Assembly: GCF_002127325.2 (NCBI RefSeq)
Contig: NC_035436.2
Coordinates: forward strand, 17,370,205 to 17,434,204
Direction of reading: 5' to 3'
Origin: Helianthus annuus
Lineage: Eukaryota; Streptophyta; Magnoliopsida; Asterales; Asteraceae
DNA: 64,000 bases
Numbering within the stretch: position 1 is the stretch's first letter; each line of letters starts with the position of its first letter. The notes below the pieces were generated by a model. It searched no databases. It had not been told where the DNA came from and saw only the letters and a list, made by a program, of their open reading frames with translations. Shown one piece after another: positions 35,012 through 47,084 of the stretch. Position numbers and translations under genes: made by a program.

Positions 35012-35038
35012 CGTGCATCGCACGGGTATTCCCCCTAG
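35012..35038 (+). terminator. Helitron 3' terminal hairpin and CTAG end
   Basis: The stem CGTGC/GCACG with loop ATC lies 11 bases before CTAG (35035-35038), followed by T. In Helitrons this hairpin marks the end of strand transfer during replication. Confidence 0.85.
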
Positions 35039-36949
35039 TATAAAGTAAAACTAAACTATACAGATTGGTGCATTTAGTTATGATCATTACTTGCTGGAAG
35101 TCCTTTAATTTCTTTGATGCGTAGTTCTAAAACATCAATATTCATAAAGAGGTTTTGAGTATTAGATCACGCAGTTCCAGAATTATCATTGCCACAAGGT
35201 TTTTATTTATCCTATAATTGCAATGGAAATGAAAAATATAAGAGCTTAGTCAATTGATTTGATTTCCAGTTTACTCACCTAGTACTGTTGAATCAAAAGA
35301 AACCTTCAACATAATCAAATGGTTATATTACCTGTTTTTTTATCACGTCAAGCATCAATAAAAAATAAAAATAAAAAGAAAATACATCATAAATAAAAAG
35401 AGGATGGAAAACTTGTTGTCAGAGTTACCTAAGTTGTCGAGGGTGGCTACCGATCTACACAGATCTGAGACATGCAAGCCTTGATCGATTCATCCGATGA
35501 GGATGGTGGTTAAATCGGAAAGAAGCCAATTGGCGACCTGTAGTCGACACACTCATTCAAATATCAAACCCCTAATAACCAATTACCCTCTGTTATACCC
35601 AACCATAAATCAGAAATCATACCTGAGTTTGTTGAGTTGAGCCATGTTACCTTCAGCAACTCCCAAAAAGGGCAGATGGCGATCATTATGCTTTCAAAAG
35701 CGGAAGAAGCAACGTAGGGAAAAAGGTGGCTGTTAAGATTCGAACCGACGTCAAATTTATCACCACAAAACCAACAAATCACTAAGCCAAAGCCCCAAAC
35801 ACATCAAATACCATAACGAAACCTATTTATACAATAACAACATTGGGTTAAAGGGAAGAAAGCAACCAATAAGGTATTGCCACATGGTAAAAAAACACTA
35901 TTCATAGAGGAAATGATTAAGAAACAAAGAAGTTAACCGATTTTATGTCATAACCTAATTAAAAATGTGAAACCCATCAATTCCACTCTATCAAAGACCA
36001 ACATCATCATAATGAGCGCATGATTATTTTCCAGCATTATTCCACAAATGTCGTGCCCTAACCGATTAAAATAAATGCTTGTATCACCTCTGAACACAAA
36101 CATTTTGGTGAAAACAACTTAGAAAATAAACTAAAGTAACACTTATCATCAAGATGTGAGTTCAATTGGCTACTACAGACATCATAATCCAAAACCATAA
36201 GCGATTATACACCCTGTGCAATATCTGGCGGATAGAACAAAAACCCTAACATAAAATTTACCTTTTTAAAAGGCTCGAAGTCCAGAGGGGCGCAGATACG
36301 AAGGTTATCAAATTCATGCCCTAGTTGCGAAGATTTTGCTGTTACCTACCAACATGGTTAAAACATAAAGAATCAACCAATAGACACCTAGTTCGGGTTG
36401 TATAATCGGACAATAGATGGGTTTTACCTTAATACTCACAAATGGAAGATGCAAGCTTTAATCCTTCTGGACGGAACTTCGCCGGAATAGGACCGGAACC
36501 CTAGGTGTTTTGCCAGAGCTTCTTGAAGCCATCCTTGTCACGCTATCTGCCGTCACCGAAGTTCTGCTGATGTCAACATAAACAACAACCGACAACCTAG
36601 CAACTACTTACGGCTGCTGACCGCCGTTGCGGTGACCAGAAAACCTGGTACCACCGCTCCCCACCACCATGTACGGCGGACCCGTCTGTCATGTAGACGC
36701 CGGAGAACCATGTGCGGCGCGTCCACCGTGTCAAAACCGGAGACTTCTCCGTCTCTGTCTCCCCTCTCTCTTTAGACTCTCTGGGTTACGGTTAGGTTTT
36801 GAAGAAGGAGAAGGGGCGGTGATACCTGCTTATAAAGTGAAATTACCAAAATCTCCTCCTCTACTGTTCAAAACGTTCGATTATTAATATGTAGGATAAT
36901 GACGGTAGAGAAAAGCAAAGGGGGTTAGGGGACCATGAAATAAAAAGTA
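35039..36949. other. Unassigned region with a possible minus-strand promoter
   Basis: No protein is recognised. At 36440-36800 the base composition rises in GC. On the - strand a TATAAG at about 36832-36837 lies upstream of a CG-rich leader-like stretch, which could be the 5' end of a gene or pseudogene that leads nowhere recognisable. The first 30 bases after the Helitron resemble 8402-8430. Confidence 0.35.
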
Positions 36950-38292
36950 GAGACAACTATCCGGATAGTTTCTATGGTTTACTCCATTTTCACCTTTACT
37001 CCATAACTTTTTAAAATTACAGCTTAGTCTCCAACTTTTGCAATTTTGTTTCCGGATAGTCCCTAGCGTGAATGGGGGTTAGTTTTTGATGTTAAGAGGG
37101 TGTGAAATGACCTAAATACCCTTATCATTAAAAAAACTAATAAATTAAACTTTAAAAGATTTAAAATATACATGTGGGATCCAACCCACCTTTTCCTCTT
37201 TTCTTGAGCAGGACTCGTTTCCATCAAAACCACCCTCTCCACCTTACCTGCACCATACAACCACCATACCAGCACCATCAATCCAACCACACCCATCTTG
37301 AATCTCATCACAAATCCAACCACACCTAACTACTTCATTTGCCCAATTTCTCTCCAAATCATGAAAGATCTGTTGACCATCGCAACCAACATCACCATTG
37401 AACCACTGCACCCCACCCTTCACTTCGAACCACCGCCACCACGTTATTCCGGCGACCACCACACCCTTTACTTCTCTAGCCAAAACCGCCGCCCCACCTT
37501 CTACTTCCTTCAAGGAACAATCAGTATTTACGACATTAGCAAACACGCCTATCTCTTATCCTGCTCGGTGGAAGACAAACTCCTCCAACGAATCGAATAC
37601 TTCCACGAAAACATCAGAATCTCGTATGACGGCGATGTTGAGGTCGAGCGAGAAGCGGTTTATGGAGAGGCTGGAGGTGTGTTGTAGTTCTTCGATGCCG
37701 GTGAAAGATTCACCGTTTTGGAAGCTTACACATAGTGATTACCAATGATATTTTTAATGTATTGACATGGATATTATCATACCTCATTGTTGTCATTTTG
37801 TGTACATATGTTATTAAGATTAACATTCAGGTTATTTTGGAAAGTTTTATAGAGTATTCAAGTTCTGGGTTGGGGTTTTAAACTGGAATTTATACCATAT
37901 TATTTAAAATAAATAAATAAATAAAAGATGGTTGCAGGCGGTGATTATGGTGGAGGTGGGTGTTGATACAGTGGTTGCAGGTGATGGAAGAAGAGGTGAG
38001 GGTGGGGAAGGGGCCATAAGGTTTCTTTTTAATTATATTGTTTTATTTAATTGTGGGACCTGCTATATTTTAAATTTTTAATTCAAATTATATTTTAGTG
38101 TTTTAATATTTAATTAGTAAGGGTATTTTAGTCATTTCACATCCACCTAACACCAAAAACTAACCCCTATCTGTGCCAGGGACTATCGGGGAACAAAACT
38201 GAAAAAGTTAAGGACTATAACTGTAATTTTAGAAAGTTGGCGACTAAAGGTGAAAATGGGCAAAACACAAGGACTATTCGGGTATTTTTCTC
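36950..38292. mobile_element. Pack-MULE-like element with long TIRs
   Basis: Terminal inverted repeats of about 180 bp (36950-37135 and about 38112-38292) share TTTTCACCTTTA, AAAATTACAG, GGGGTTAGTTTTTG and GTGAAATGAC, at perhaps 70-75% identity. Long TIRs around a host gene piece are the plan of Mutator-type Pack-MULEs. The interior holds a U-box gene fragment. I could not fix a clean 9-bp target duplication. Confidence 0.65.
37298..37700 (+). pseudogene. Captured U-box E3 ligase (PUB) fragment
   Basis: From 37331 the frame reads YFICPISLQIMKDLLTIATN, the start of the U-box domain (CPISLQIMKDPVT in PUB20-24-type ubiquitin ligases). Downstream, AMLRSSEKRFME in one frame and EAGGVL in another fit the start of the family's ARM repeat region. 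So there is at least one frameshift, and much of the U-box is lost. It lies between the element's inverted ends and looks like transduplicated exon DNA. Confidence 0.65.
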
Positions 38293-38392
38293 ATAAATTT
38301 ATATAGTTAACTAGTGACTGCCTGACATGTTATATTAAATAATGAGACAATTAAATTTTGATAAACTGAAGACACTCTTTAATACTTATTAG

Positions 38393-40459
38393 ATTTTTTT
38401 TTGAAAGGATGAATTTTATAGACAAACTAGCAGAAGCTAAGTACAGCAAGGGGATTTACACAAATGAGAAGTTGCACCATTTACACCAATCTATTGATAT
38501 CGATTTTGTCTACTTTTAACCCATAAAAACCCGACGACCTTGACATCCTCTAGAATCTTGTAAACTTCCACCCTCTTGGTCAAAAAAATTACTTAATTGC
38601 GATGTTTCCAAATTAACCAACAACCAAGTAGGATGATAGTCTAGATCATTTTTTGCTTCGATTCCAAAACATTAAGATGTATATGGGCATGAAGTAGGTC
38701 CGAGACCGAGAAGGCATACAAAGGGGGATCTTGGCCCAAGCTGCGAGGCGTTGCCACACCACAGAACAGATCATGCATGCTGTGAAGAGGTGTTCCACCG
38801 TCTCGTCATTTTCTCCACATAGAGGGCATAAGGTCAATGGCATTTGAATATTCCTCCTGAGCAGTGCCATCCTTGTAGGTAACCTGTCCAGGTTCATCCT
38901 CCAACCGAAAACGTTTACCTTTCGCGGTAGCCGGTTATTCCATATGAAAGGCAACACAGATTCACCCGGGGGAATGCATGGGAGAGTTTGTTGCGAACCG
39001 ACTTGACTGAAAAGACACCTTTTGAATCTGTTTTCCAGCTCCAACCATCCTTGGCATCGGTCAGTGTAAGATGGCATCCAATTCTTAACTTGTGGCAGGA
39101 GTACGATTTCAAGACCAGCTAATGCTGGAACCCGTATCTTGAAGCCTAGCACAAACACTGCATCCTTTGACCTTCTCGGGTGCGAAAAGTCTCGGGAATT
39201 TGTGTTGAAAGGGCACATCGTCGGCCCATGCATCGACCCAAAACTGAATATCCTTCCCATTACCCAGTGAGCCTTTGATAAGGTGATTTAGAAGCACATT
39301 ATCTTTTTGTTTTAGAATCTGCTCCTTTTTGTAGATGTTATTCCAGACCCCCGAGAGGCCTTTTTTATAGGAAGAAAACTTCCGTTTTTGTCGTTGAAAT
39401 GTAAAGTTGAGATTACCTTCCTCCGTAATCTTCTGGTTTCGGTTTTGTACCTCCACGCCCATTTTGCAAGGAGTCCACTGTTGATGTTTTTAAGTGACCC
39501 CAAGCCCAAACCCCCGTTTTTAACCGTGTCAGTGGCTTTGCCAAGCGAACCCATGCCATCTTGTTCTAGTCCATCGAGCCTCCCAAAAAAATTCTTCTCA
39601 AACTTTATAACTTGTTAATCACATTCAATGGTGCAAGGTATAACTAAAAGTAATAAATGGGAAGCGAATCTAATACCGATTTGGTGAGAGTTAACCTTCC
39701 ACCAATTGAGAGCGTTGAGGCTTTCCAAAGTGAAAGTCTTGACTGGAAGGTTTCAATGACTGGTGTCCAGTTTACATACCGATTCATGTTGGCGCCTACT
39801 TGGAGCCCGAGGTAAGTAAATGGTAGTGCCCCTGCCTTACAATTGAGTCTTCCAGCCATATTAAGTGTTTCACCCCAAGTGGTTCCAATACCAATTAGAC
39901 AAGATTTCCGAAAGTTATTTTTTAGCCCCGATACGAGGTAAAAACACCATAGAAATCTGCGTATATTTAGTATAGAATGAGCCGACCACTCTCCCACTAG
40001 CATGATATCATCCGCAAAGATGAGATGCGAGATGGTACTACCACTGTTTGGTAAAGTAACCCCATAGATGATACCACCCAAGGCTGAAATGCTAGTTATG
40101 AAGCTAGAGAAAGCCTCCATAGCTAGAATGAAAATAAAAGGCGAAAGGGGATCACCTTGTCGAACCCCTCTATGACATTGAAATTCTTTCGTCGGAGACC
40201 CGTTCACAAGAACCGAAGATTTGGATGATAGAAAGATGCCTTTAATCCACTTACGCCAAAGAGGTGGGAAGTTTATTTGTTTGAGAATCGAGTCTACAAA
40301 ACCCCAATTAATAGTGTCGAAAGCCTTTTCAAAGTCAATTTTGAAATGAAAGGCTTGTGATTTGTTCCTTTTTAACCACGAAATTAGTTTTACAATCAAC
40401 AGGGCTTTAGAAGAAACTAACAAAAACATATCACTTTTAAAAATTATATTCAAATCCAC
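38393..40459 (-). mobile_element. 5'-truncated LINE retrotransposon, broken
   Basis: On the - strand the reverse transcriptase runs from about 40456: FHFKIDFEKAFDTINW, RGVRQGDPLSPFIF and the catalytic FADD in HLIFADDIMLVGEW, to LTLTKSVLDSLPIYYF. Downstream, in other frames, come NGGLGLGSLKNINSG and GSLGNGKDIQFWVDAWADD, then a zf-RVT domain (WNNRLPRKVNVFGWRMNLDR and CPLCGENDETVEHLF) ending at about 38646. A T run on the + strand at 38397 is probably the copied poly(A) tail. Endonuclease, ORF1 and the front of the reverse transcriptase are missing. At least three frame changes make it non-functional. Confidence 0.9.
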
Positions 40460-41900
40460 ATCCTAAACTAGATGAGGGGTTTCAAGTAATCAAACTTATA
40501 ATTATATACAAATGATTTGTGAGTAGAAACCACATTACCCAAATTAACTCCACAAATATTAAAATGACAAGAGGGCATAAAATTGGACCTTCCCCACCCA
40601 CCATGTTATTTTGGGAACAAAAGCACAATGGTTGGTCCCTAGAAATTTTTCTCACACGAAATCATCACTAAATCACTTATAAGTATTAAAACCTTTTCAA
40701 AGATACGATTTTATTAGATTATGGCTATTTAATATCACAAACGTCACCAAAGTCGTTTAATGCCGGCTCATATTTTTCAATAATATTTATATTTTTGCAA
40801 ACTCAAAGTTATGATATTTTAATGAAAACATCATGGTTTTATCCAAGTTACGCCCGTAAATGGAATGAACAATTTTTTTTGTTTGTATAATTGAAAAGTA
40901 AAGAGGAAAAATCATAATGGTCTTGAATAACATGATCTTTTATGATTCATCATCAAACATTACATCCTTCTCATCAAAGACATTATACATTAAATTCTAG
41001 AAAGAAAAGTCCACTCAAAAAGGTACATAAGTTCTATGTTGAGATATTGTCAATTCCAAGTGAAATTTAATTCTTGGCACTAAGCTTTTGCGTCATCCAA
41101 GTTGTGCAATAAGTTAAGCAACTTCCACTTTGTTGATGTTTAGATTAAATATATTTTCTTTGCATTTTAGGTGGTGGTATGATTCAAAACATGCTATTAT
41201 ATGTGTTTTGAACTTACTACAACTACTTAACCAGTTCACTAGACCCGCTTCAAACCAAGTTGTGCAATAATTTAAGCAACTTGCACTTTTTCGATGTTTG
41301 GATTCTTTGCGTTTTAGGTGGTGGTATGATTCAGAACCTTTATATTTTTAGAAATCGGTATGTATAAATATTCTATTATTCATGCGTTTTGAACCTACCA
41401 AAACTAGTTAGCCGATCTAGCAGACCTGGTTAAAACCAAATGGATGGTAGACCACCAGTTGGTTCATTTCGGTTTCAATTTAGTAGTTTGAGATAAGGTG
41501 TTTAAAGACTCAACTTTATGTTGTTTCCTTAGATCTAGTGTTTTAGGAATTTTAGCTAGAGTGACTTAAAACTTAACGGTTTAAAGAGTTGCATCATAAT
41601 AAAAATTTCTTAAATTTTTATTACTAAAATTGAATTTCTAAGGGCTATTAATAATATCCCACAATTCTTGTAACATTTTATCTTTTGTATTGACAATAAT
41701 AAAGTCTCTCCTAACTCATTACTAAAATTTTTTATATGATGTTTTAGTTGAATTATAATTTTTTTTTTTATTTTGAGATTTTGTAAATTGACACCGTTCT
41801 TAGATAAAAGGGTAAACGGTGGAACATATTGTAAAAATTGAAAAAGAATACAAAAGGCGACCGCACCATCTAACATATTCTTTGGGTTGAGCTAAAACAA
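40460..41900. other. AT-rich intergenic DNA
   Basis: No gene is seen. At about 41095-41180 and 41255-41330 a diverged repeat (words AGTTGTGCAATAA, AAGCAACTT and TTAGGTGGTGGTATGATTCA) occurs twice, 160 bp apart. Confidence 0.4.
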
Positions 41901-41902
41901 CT

Positions 41903-42599
41903 AAGGGGTTGTTTCACAATTTTTGAATGATTAAGTACCAAATCAATAAGAGGTCTGAATCATTAAGTGCTAAATCATTAAGAGGCAGTATAATGTTAAA
42001 TCGTTTAGATGCAAATGTCTGACCAATTCAGATTATAGGTCTTAACCATTCAGACTTATAGGGCATGTTTGGCTAAACTTATTTAAGTTAAAAAGGATTT
42101 TTGGGAAAATGACTTATTGACTTATGACTTTTTGAAAAGAAGTTTTTAAAAAAGTGTTTGGATTAGCTTATGGGGTGGGAAAAGCCAATAAGTCAATAAG
42201 ATGTTTTTTAAAAAGTGTTTGGCTTAGCTTATTGATGTAAAATGACTAAAAGCTAATAAGTCAATAAGTTAGTTCAAAAAGTCACAACATTCTAACTTTT
42301 CAAAAATGACTTTTTGATGACTTTTTCTCCTTCTCAAAAAGTCATTTTGAAAAGGACTTTTGCATTTGCCAAACACTAAAACTCCTTATTGGCTTTTTTA
42401 TTAAGTCAATAAGTTGGTTGGAAAAGCTTAGCCAAACATGCTCTTAGTATAATGCTTAACCATTCAGAGGCAAATGTCTGAACCATTCAGACATGTGCTC
42501 GCTAAACAAACAGTCTGAACCATGAAGTGCTGAACCAGTAAAGGAGTCTAGGAGTCTGAACCATTAAGAGTCTAGTTAAAAGGTAAACAAATAGCCCGT
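41903..42599. mobile_element. MITE (same family as 4351-4580) with a nested MITE
   Basis: The ends TAAGGGGTTGTTT and (reverse complement) TACGGGCTATTTG, together with internal AATCATTAAGAGG and CCATTCAGAC words, match the small MITE at 4351. A second element occupies 42061-42443, so the outer copy is about 310 bp without it. Confidence 0.6.
42061..42443. mobile_element. Nested MITE with GGGCATGTTTGGCTAA ends
   Basis: The left end GGGCATGTTTGGCTAA is matched in reverse complement at the right end (GAGCATGTTTGGCTAA). The interior is filled with AGTCATTTT, TTGACTTATT and similar words, which could fold extensively. Flanks GACTTATA and TTAGTATA may be a decayed 8-bp duplication, so hAT type is likely but unproven. 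Confidence 0.65.
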
Positions 42600-43165
42600 A
42601 ATGAAAACAAAAATAAGATTGTCTAGTCATCCAAACAAGAGTGTATGGCCAACTGACTACAAACGGAAACAAAAACACAAACAAAGATGGTCATTTAAGC
42701 ACTCTTACCTAAAAGTGTGTTGTACCCTTATAAGGTTGATGTGTGGTATAAAGCGCTTAAGGGCTTTATCAAGCCACATCAACGTTATGGACTTATGTCA
42801 CATAGGGAGCTTTAAAGCCCCCACTTTAACTTGCATGTAATGATTTAAAACCCCATATTGAACAAAATACAAAAAAAAAAAAATCAAAAGATTTGATTGG
42901 TTGAAAAAAATGAGCCTTACCTACACATGTCATTAGCGCTTGTTACTGCAATTTCACATTGCTGATTTGGCCAGGGGCGCTATACCACACCCCTGGCCTA
43001 ACCCAATTTCACATTCGCTACTAAGATTCGCAATGTTCTATGAAGAGGATAACTCGATAAAGATTAATCACAATTTTTATAACACATTTTTATTTTAAAA
43101 TTAAAATAACTTCAAATCATATAAATGTTTGTTTGTTTTGCTTCTATTATGAGAGGGTTCAAGAT
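42600..43165. other. Non-coding stretch with an inverted repeat
   Basis: No gene is seen. GGCCAGGGG and CCCCTGGCC at 42970-42998 form a 9-bp stem with a loop of about 11 bases. Confidence 0.4.
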
Positions 43166-43170
43166 GTGTG

Positions 43171-43498
43171 GTAGAGAAATATTGGGGCTGAAGTTGAAGC
43201 TCATTTTGATAGTGAGGGAAAAATGACCAGGAAGGGCAATACAACCAAGTGCAGCAAGTGTGGAAATTTGGGACACAACAGTAGGACATGCAAGGGGCAG
43301 GGTGGGGAGAATGTGGAGAATGCTGTACATGCACCAAGTGAGAATCAAGTTGCATGTGGAGAAAACAAAACCAGGAAGAAGTGTAGCAAGTGTGGAAGCT
43401 TGGGTCACAACAGTAGGACATGCAAGGGCCAGGGAGGGGAGAATGTTCAAGAATCTCAAACTGTATCACAAGGTGCACCAAGTAAGAGTGAAGCTTAG
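43171..43498 (+). pseudogene. Zinc-knuckle tail, probably of a MULE transposase
   Basis: The frame reads AEVEAHFDSEGKMTRKGNTT, then two CCHC knuckles, CSKCGNLGHNSRTC and CSKCGSLGHNSRTC, each followed by KGQGGENV, ending KSEA at 43496-43498. MuDR/MULE transposases usually end in such a knuckle after a Lys-rich stretch. No transposase core lies upstream, so at best this is the last exon of a deleted copy. The two knuckles are near-identical, pointing to an internal duplication. The gene could instead be another nucleic-acid-binding protein. Confidence 0.5.
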
Positions 43499-43499
43499 T

Positions 43500-43760
43500 T
43501 AGGTTGATTTCAATGGTTTAAGACTTGTTTATGTATGGTTTAAGACTTGTTTAAGACTTGTTTATGTATGGTTTAAGTATGGTTTAAGACTGCAGTTTAT
43601 GTTTGTAATGGTTTAAGACTTGTAATGCAATTTAAGACTTGTAATGCAGTTTATGTATGCAGTTTATGTTCAACTGCAGTTTATGCAGTTTGTGTATGCA
43701 GTTCTGTTTGTGCAGGTTCAGTTTGTGTATGCAGTTTGTGTTTGTGCTGCAGTTTATATA
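43500..43760 (+). repeat. Degenerate TTTAAGACTTG and TTTATGTATGCAG repeats
   Basis: GGTTTAAGACTTGTTTATGT and related words recur at 43517-43640. They change into TGCAGTTTATGTATGCAG repeats at 43640-43760. The block lies just after the zinc-knuckle stop and looks like slippage-generated 3' sequence. Confidence 0.75.
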
Positions 43761-43859
43761 TCATACATATTGAGTCTCAACCAACTAAATTTCATTAAAC
43801 GTATCAATACAAAGACATGCAGTTAATATATCAATACAAACATGGAAAACCCTAACAAT

Positions 43860-44135
43860 CTACTTCCAATGAGCATCATCATTTGACCATTCGGAGTCAG
43901 AAGAATGCTCCCCCGGGTACGGATCATGGTACCAATCATCCTCCGGTGGTTGAACTGCACATTCCCACCTATCCCTTTCCAACTCTTCTGAGTCGTAGTC
44001 CGCTGCTGGATCTGGAAGAGACGCTTCATACTCTGCTTTCAACACTTCTATCACAGCATCATAGTCATCAAACCACTCCTCCTTCAGCACATGGGGCACT
44101 AAGTCAAACTCATTGTCAGCCACTTCCTCAACCAA
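43860..44135 (-). CDS. Acidic ORF of unknown function, probably a last exon
   Basis: The - strand frame MVEEVADNEFDLVPHVLKEE through DRWECAVQPPEDDWYHDPYP to DDAHWK is rich in Asp and Glu and open for about 92 codons. An AG acceptor-like GATGTGTAG lies just upstream at about 44144, so this may be a 3' exon. It converges on the zinc-knuckle frame and lies on the same strand as the GRF gene at 53.6-54.0 kb, separated from it by the LARD. I do not recognise the family. Confidence 0.4.
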   Translation of the reverse strand: MVEEVADNEFDLVPHVLKEEWFDDYDAVIEVLKAEYEASLPDPAADYDSEELERDRWECAVQPPEDDWYHDPYPGEHSSDSEWSNDDAHWK

Positions 44136-44281
44136 TTCGTTATTCTACACATCAACGGCAACATTCATAGCATTAAAGTGATACTAACCAAAACTTGTTC
44201 AATGCTTATTCATACATTAACCAAAACAAGACACATAACCAACATTCATTACATTAAGAGACTCTTACATTAGACTAAAAA

Positions 44282-45196
44282 TGTCACACCCCAACCAATG
44301 GCGGAAACATCGGGATGAGACGAAGTGTGAAGATTGCTCGAGACATCATAACGCTAATAATTGTGACAAGTATTTAAATAATCATTTCATTCCATTTCTA
44401 AAGGATCAATTACAAGGCTTTTGAAACAAATACAATAACGTGAATAATAAAATAATACAATATGAATACAATTCTTTTTAAGTGTGTATCTAAGCATCCT
44501 ACTAAATTCCATGCATCGTCGACATCCACCTGTAACATGTTAAAATAAAGTCAATGCAAAAGCAAAGGCGAGTATACAAGTTTGGTACGTACATAGCATA
44601 AGATAAAAGTGTGAACAATTCCTCATGGCAAGCATATGATTCAAGATAAACCTTAAATATGGCATGTGTCTAACTTATCAAACCAAGGAAACGCAATATG
44701 CTCAAGACATAACCTCAAGTTTACGGGCGGGTCGTTAATCCTATAGCGCTACATATGTCAAGGTTTGGCTCGTACGAAGTTAATGATAAGTTCAACACAT
44801 AAGAATAACCCAAGTTTAAAGTATCAAGTCATCACGTATACAAGCATGTTATAGGAACGTTCATGTGTTTAACAAAGTGTTCATGTGTAAGTTAATAGGT
44901 AAACATGTTACACCCCAAAAGTGGTAAAAGTAAAAAGGGGGAAATACGAGTATACTCACCATAGTTGCATTTGAAGATCCCTTGAAATAACGCACGAGTA
45001 AAGATTGAGTAATTCCAAGAGAACGAACGAGAGAAGTTATCCTAAATATGAAATGCGTAACGATTCTGTTATTATTTATAGGTTGAATAAAGCCCTACAT
45101 TTACAGTTTACAATATAACATCATTCTTTTTCGTTACTAAACTTACATTTAGTATTTTTGTTTTACGAAAGGTTGGAATAACTTCCTTCCCTTTTG

Positions 45197-45239
<43 letters not shown>

Positions 45240-46691
45240 GCCATGGAGTGTTTTCAAGAAAAGAAACACGAATTATTTCATTAGAAAAGAGTTAAATGAT
45301 AAATCTACATGAAAAGGGGATTAAATTTAATATATAAAAAAATCAAAAGAATGCACAGATGCATTGTTTTATAATAGTCACATAACTGAAACATTGTTTT
45401 GTTACAAGTTCGCAGCATCTAAGCCAAAAACAATGTGAAGGTACCGGGTTTCAAACCCGAGACCGGCTGATTCACATTCCCAACAATATGCCACTAATAT
45501 ATATATATATATATATGTGTTAAAAGTCTTTTGTTTTATAAAAGCAACCAAATATATATGATTTAGGCCAAAACACATAACATAATCATCTTCCCCATTT
45601 AAAACAACCAAATTTAACCCACTGTTATATATGTGTTATATATATATACGTATAACGTCGAGAAGGATGCGTAACCAGAAAAATGAAAGGAAATGAAATA
45701 AGAAAGTATGTATACCGAAACTGTGTACGAGTAACTCCCGTCGTCTTCGCCGATTCTCCGGCGATGCTTGGGTTTTTCGGCGATGTTTTCGTGTCTCGTC
45801 GAGGTCGAACATGATAGAATGATCCCCGTTGCGATGTCCGTCGGTCTCCGGCTGGCTTCCGACAAGAATCAGTGCGAAACGAAGAGGAGGTGATGTCCGA
45901 ACAAAAGAAAAGAGTTCCGTCAGATTCCGTACGGCTCCGACGAGCCTCGACTTCTTCCGGCGACGACCCGACTTCTCCTGGCGAGTCGTAGTGCATTACG
46001 GACGTGAATAGAGGTGGTGGTTGCGTGATGGTGTCGAAACTATATTGATGTTCCTGTTTCAATACCCTTTTGTTCTTATCGTTTGGAAGTGTTTCAAGGT
46101 TTTCAAAATGGATAAAAAGGAAAGCGATGGAGGTGGGTATTTGATTGTAGATGAGAAGGTTTTGAGAGGGATGTGGATAATGTAGTGGCTGTTGATATGC
46201 AAAAGAAATGAATTTAGGGTTTTAGTTCAAGGGTGAATTAAATGCAAGTAGTTGAGGGTTAACATAACAAAAGTCAAATTAATTCTGCCGAACAAATTGT
46301 CCGGTCGCTAGGCTGTTTGACAGCCAATACATCTATTTTTTTTGTTTTGCAACATAGTTTAAAAAGTTTATTTATTAAGTTAGTTATATTAATGGATCAA
46401 TTAACTAACATATAATATTATTATGTGATTGGTTGGAACATTATACATTAGAAATAAACAATTAATACTTCCTTGAAACTTTCGATAGCTGCTATTGGCA
46501 GCTCCATTCCTTTTATTTATTTATTTTTTTTTGTGTCAAAAACAACTTGTAGATATATGATGCAATGTTGTGCCAATTAATTAAGCAACCAAATTTTTAT
46601 ACTAACTTGAAGATATATGATGCTAGGATATGTTAATTACTTAAACAACCAAAGTAATTCAGCCACCACTTGGGACCACAAGTTGGTAGGC

Positions 46692-46727
<36 letters not shown>

Positions 46728-47084
46728 TTTTATTTTGACATTTAATGTGTATAATCGTGATATGTATTAAGTTTTTATAATGTACTAACATGTATGCAAT
46801 ATGGTTGAAGCCTAGCATGTTTTAATTTAGGCAAAACGTGTGATGTATAAGTGTATAATTAATCAAGTATGTAAACATGTATTAATTCCACCAAATATGT
46901 GATAAGATAAGTGCGTGTATTAATTGTACAAGTATGCTATATATGAACAAGTATTTGCAATGACGTAATAGCGTATGCGAAATATGCGGGTCACAAGGAA
47001 TACAGGTTTCCAACAATAGGAACGCATGACAAGCTTTCTACTTAAGGAAAGTTACGAAGAAAGGAAAAAAAACGGAGCGTTACA
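44282..47084 (-). repeat. 3' LTR of the LARD (2,803 bp)
   Basis: On the + strand it begins TGTCACACCCC and ends GGAGCGTTACA. It contains an (ATT)n run at 45197-45240 and a (TA)n run at 46697-46725. A 145-codon frame at 45625-46062 (- strand) is conserved in the other LTR only because the LTRs are copies; it resembles no protein I know. Confidence 0.95.

Larger units (their letters stand above)
8440..35038 (+). mobile_element. Giant gene-capturing Helitron
   Basis: The 3' end is clear: stem CGTGC/GCACG at 35012-35016 and 35020-35024, then GGTATTCCCC and CTAG at 35035-35038 next to T. The proposed 5' end is TCTATATCTATATATATTC at 8440, preceded by A. Its first 70 bases match a second TC-start terminus at 929 (- strand), which supports it as a family terminus. 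Between the ends lie a RepHel gene, an intact RPA-like gene, a truncated RPA-like gene and fragments of at least seven host genes, mostly in + orientation. Length is about 26.6 kb, of which 4.3 kb is a later LTR insertion. Helitrons leave no TSD, so the left boundary rests on sequence similarity alone. Confidence 0.7.

Noticed and set aside
38393..40700. Target-site duplication for the LINE
   Set aside because: Similar short words (TAATACTTATTA-like) occur near both sides, but not at the correct position or orientation, so no TSD is claimed.
45625..46062. 145-codon minus-strand frame in the LARD LTR, repeated at 52133-52570
   Set aside because: It is present twice only because the LTRs are copies. 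Composition is Ser/Arg/Pro biased, both strands are open, and no domain is recognisable.
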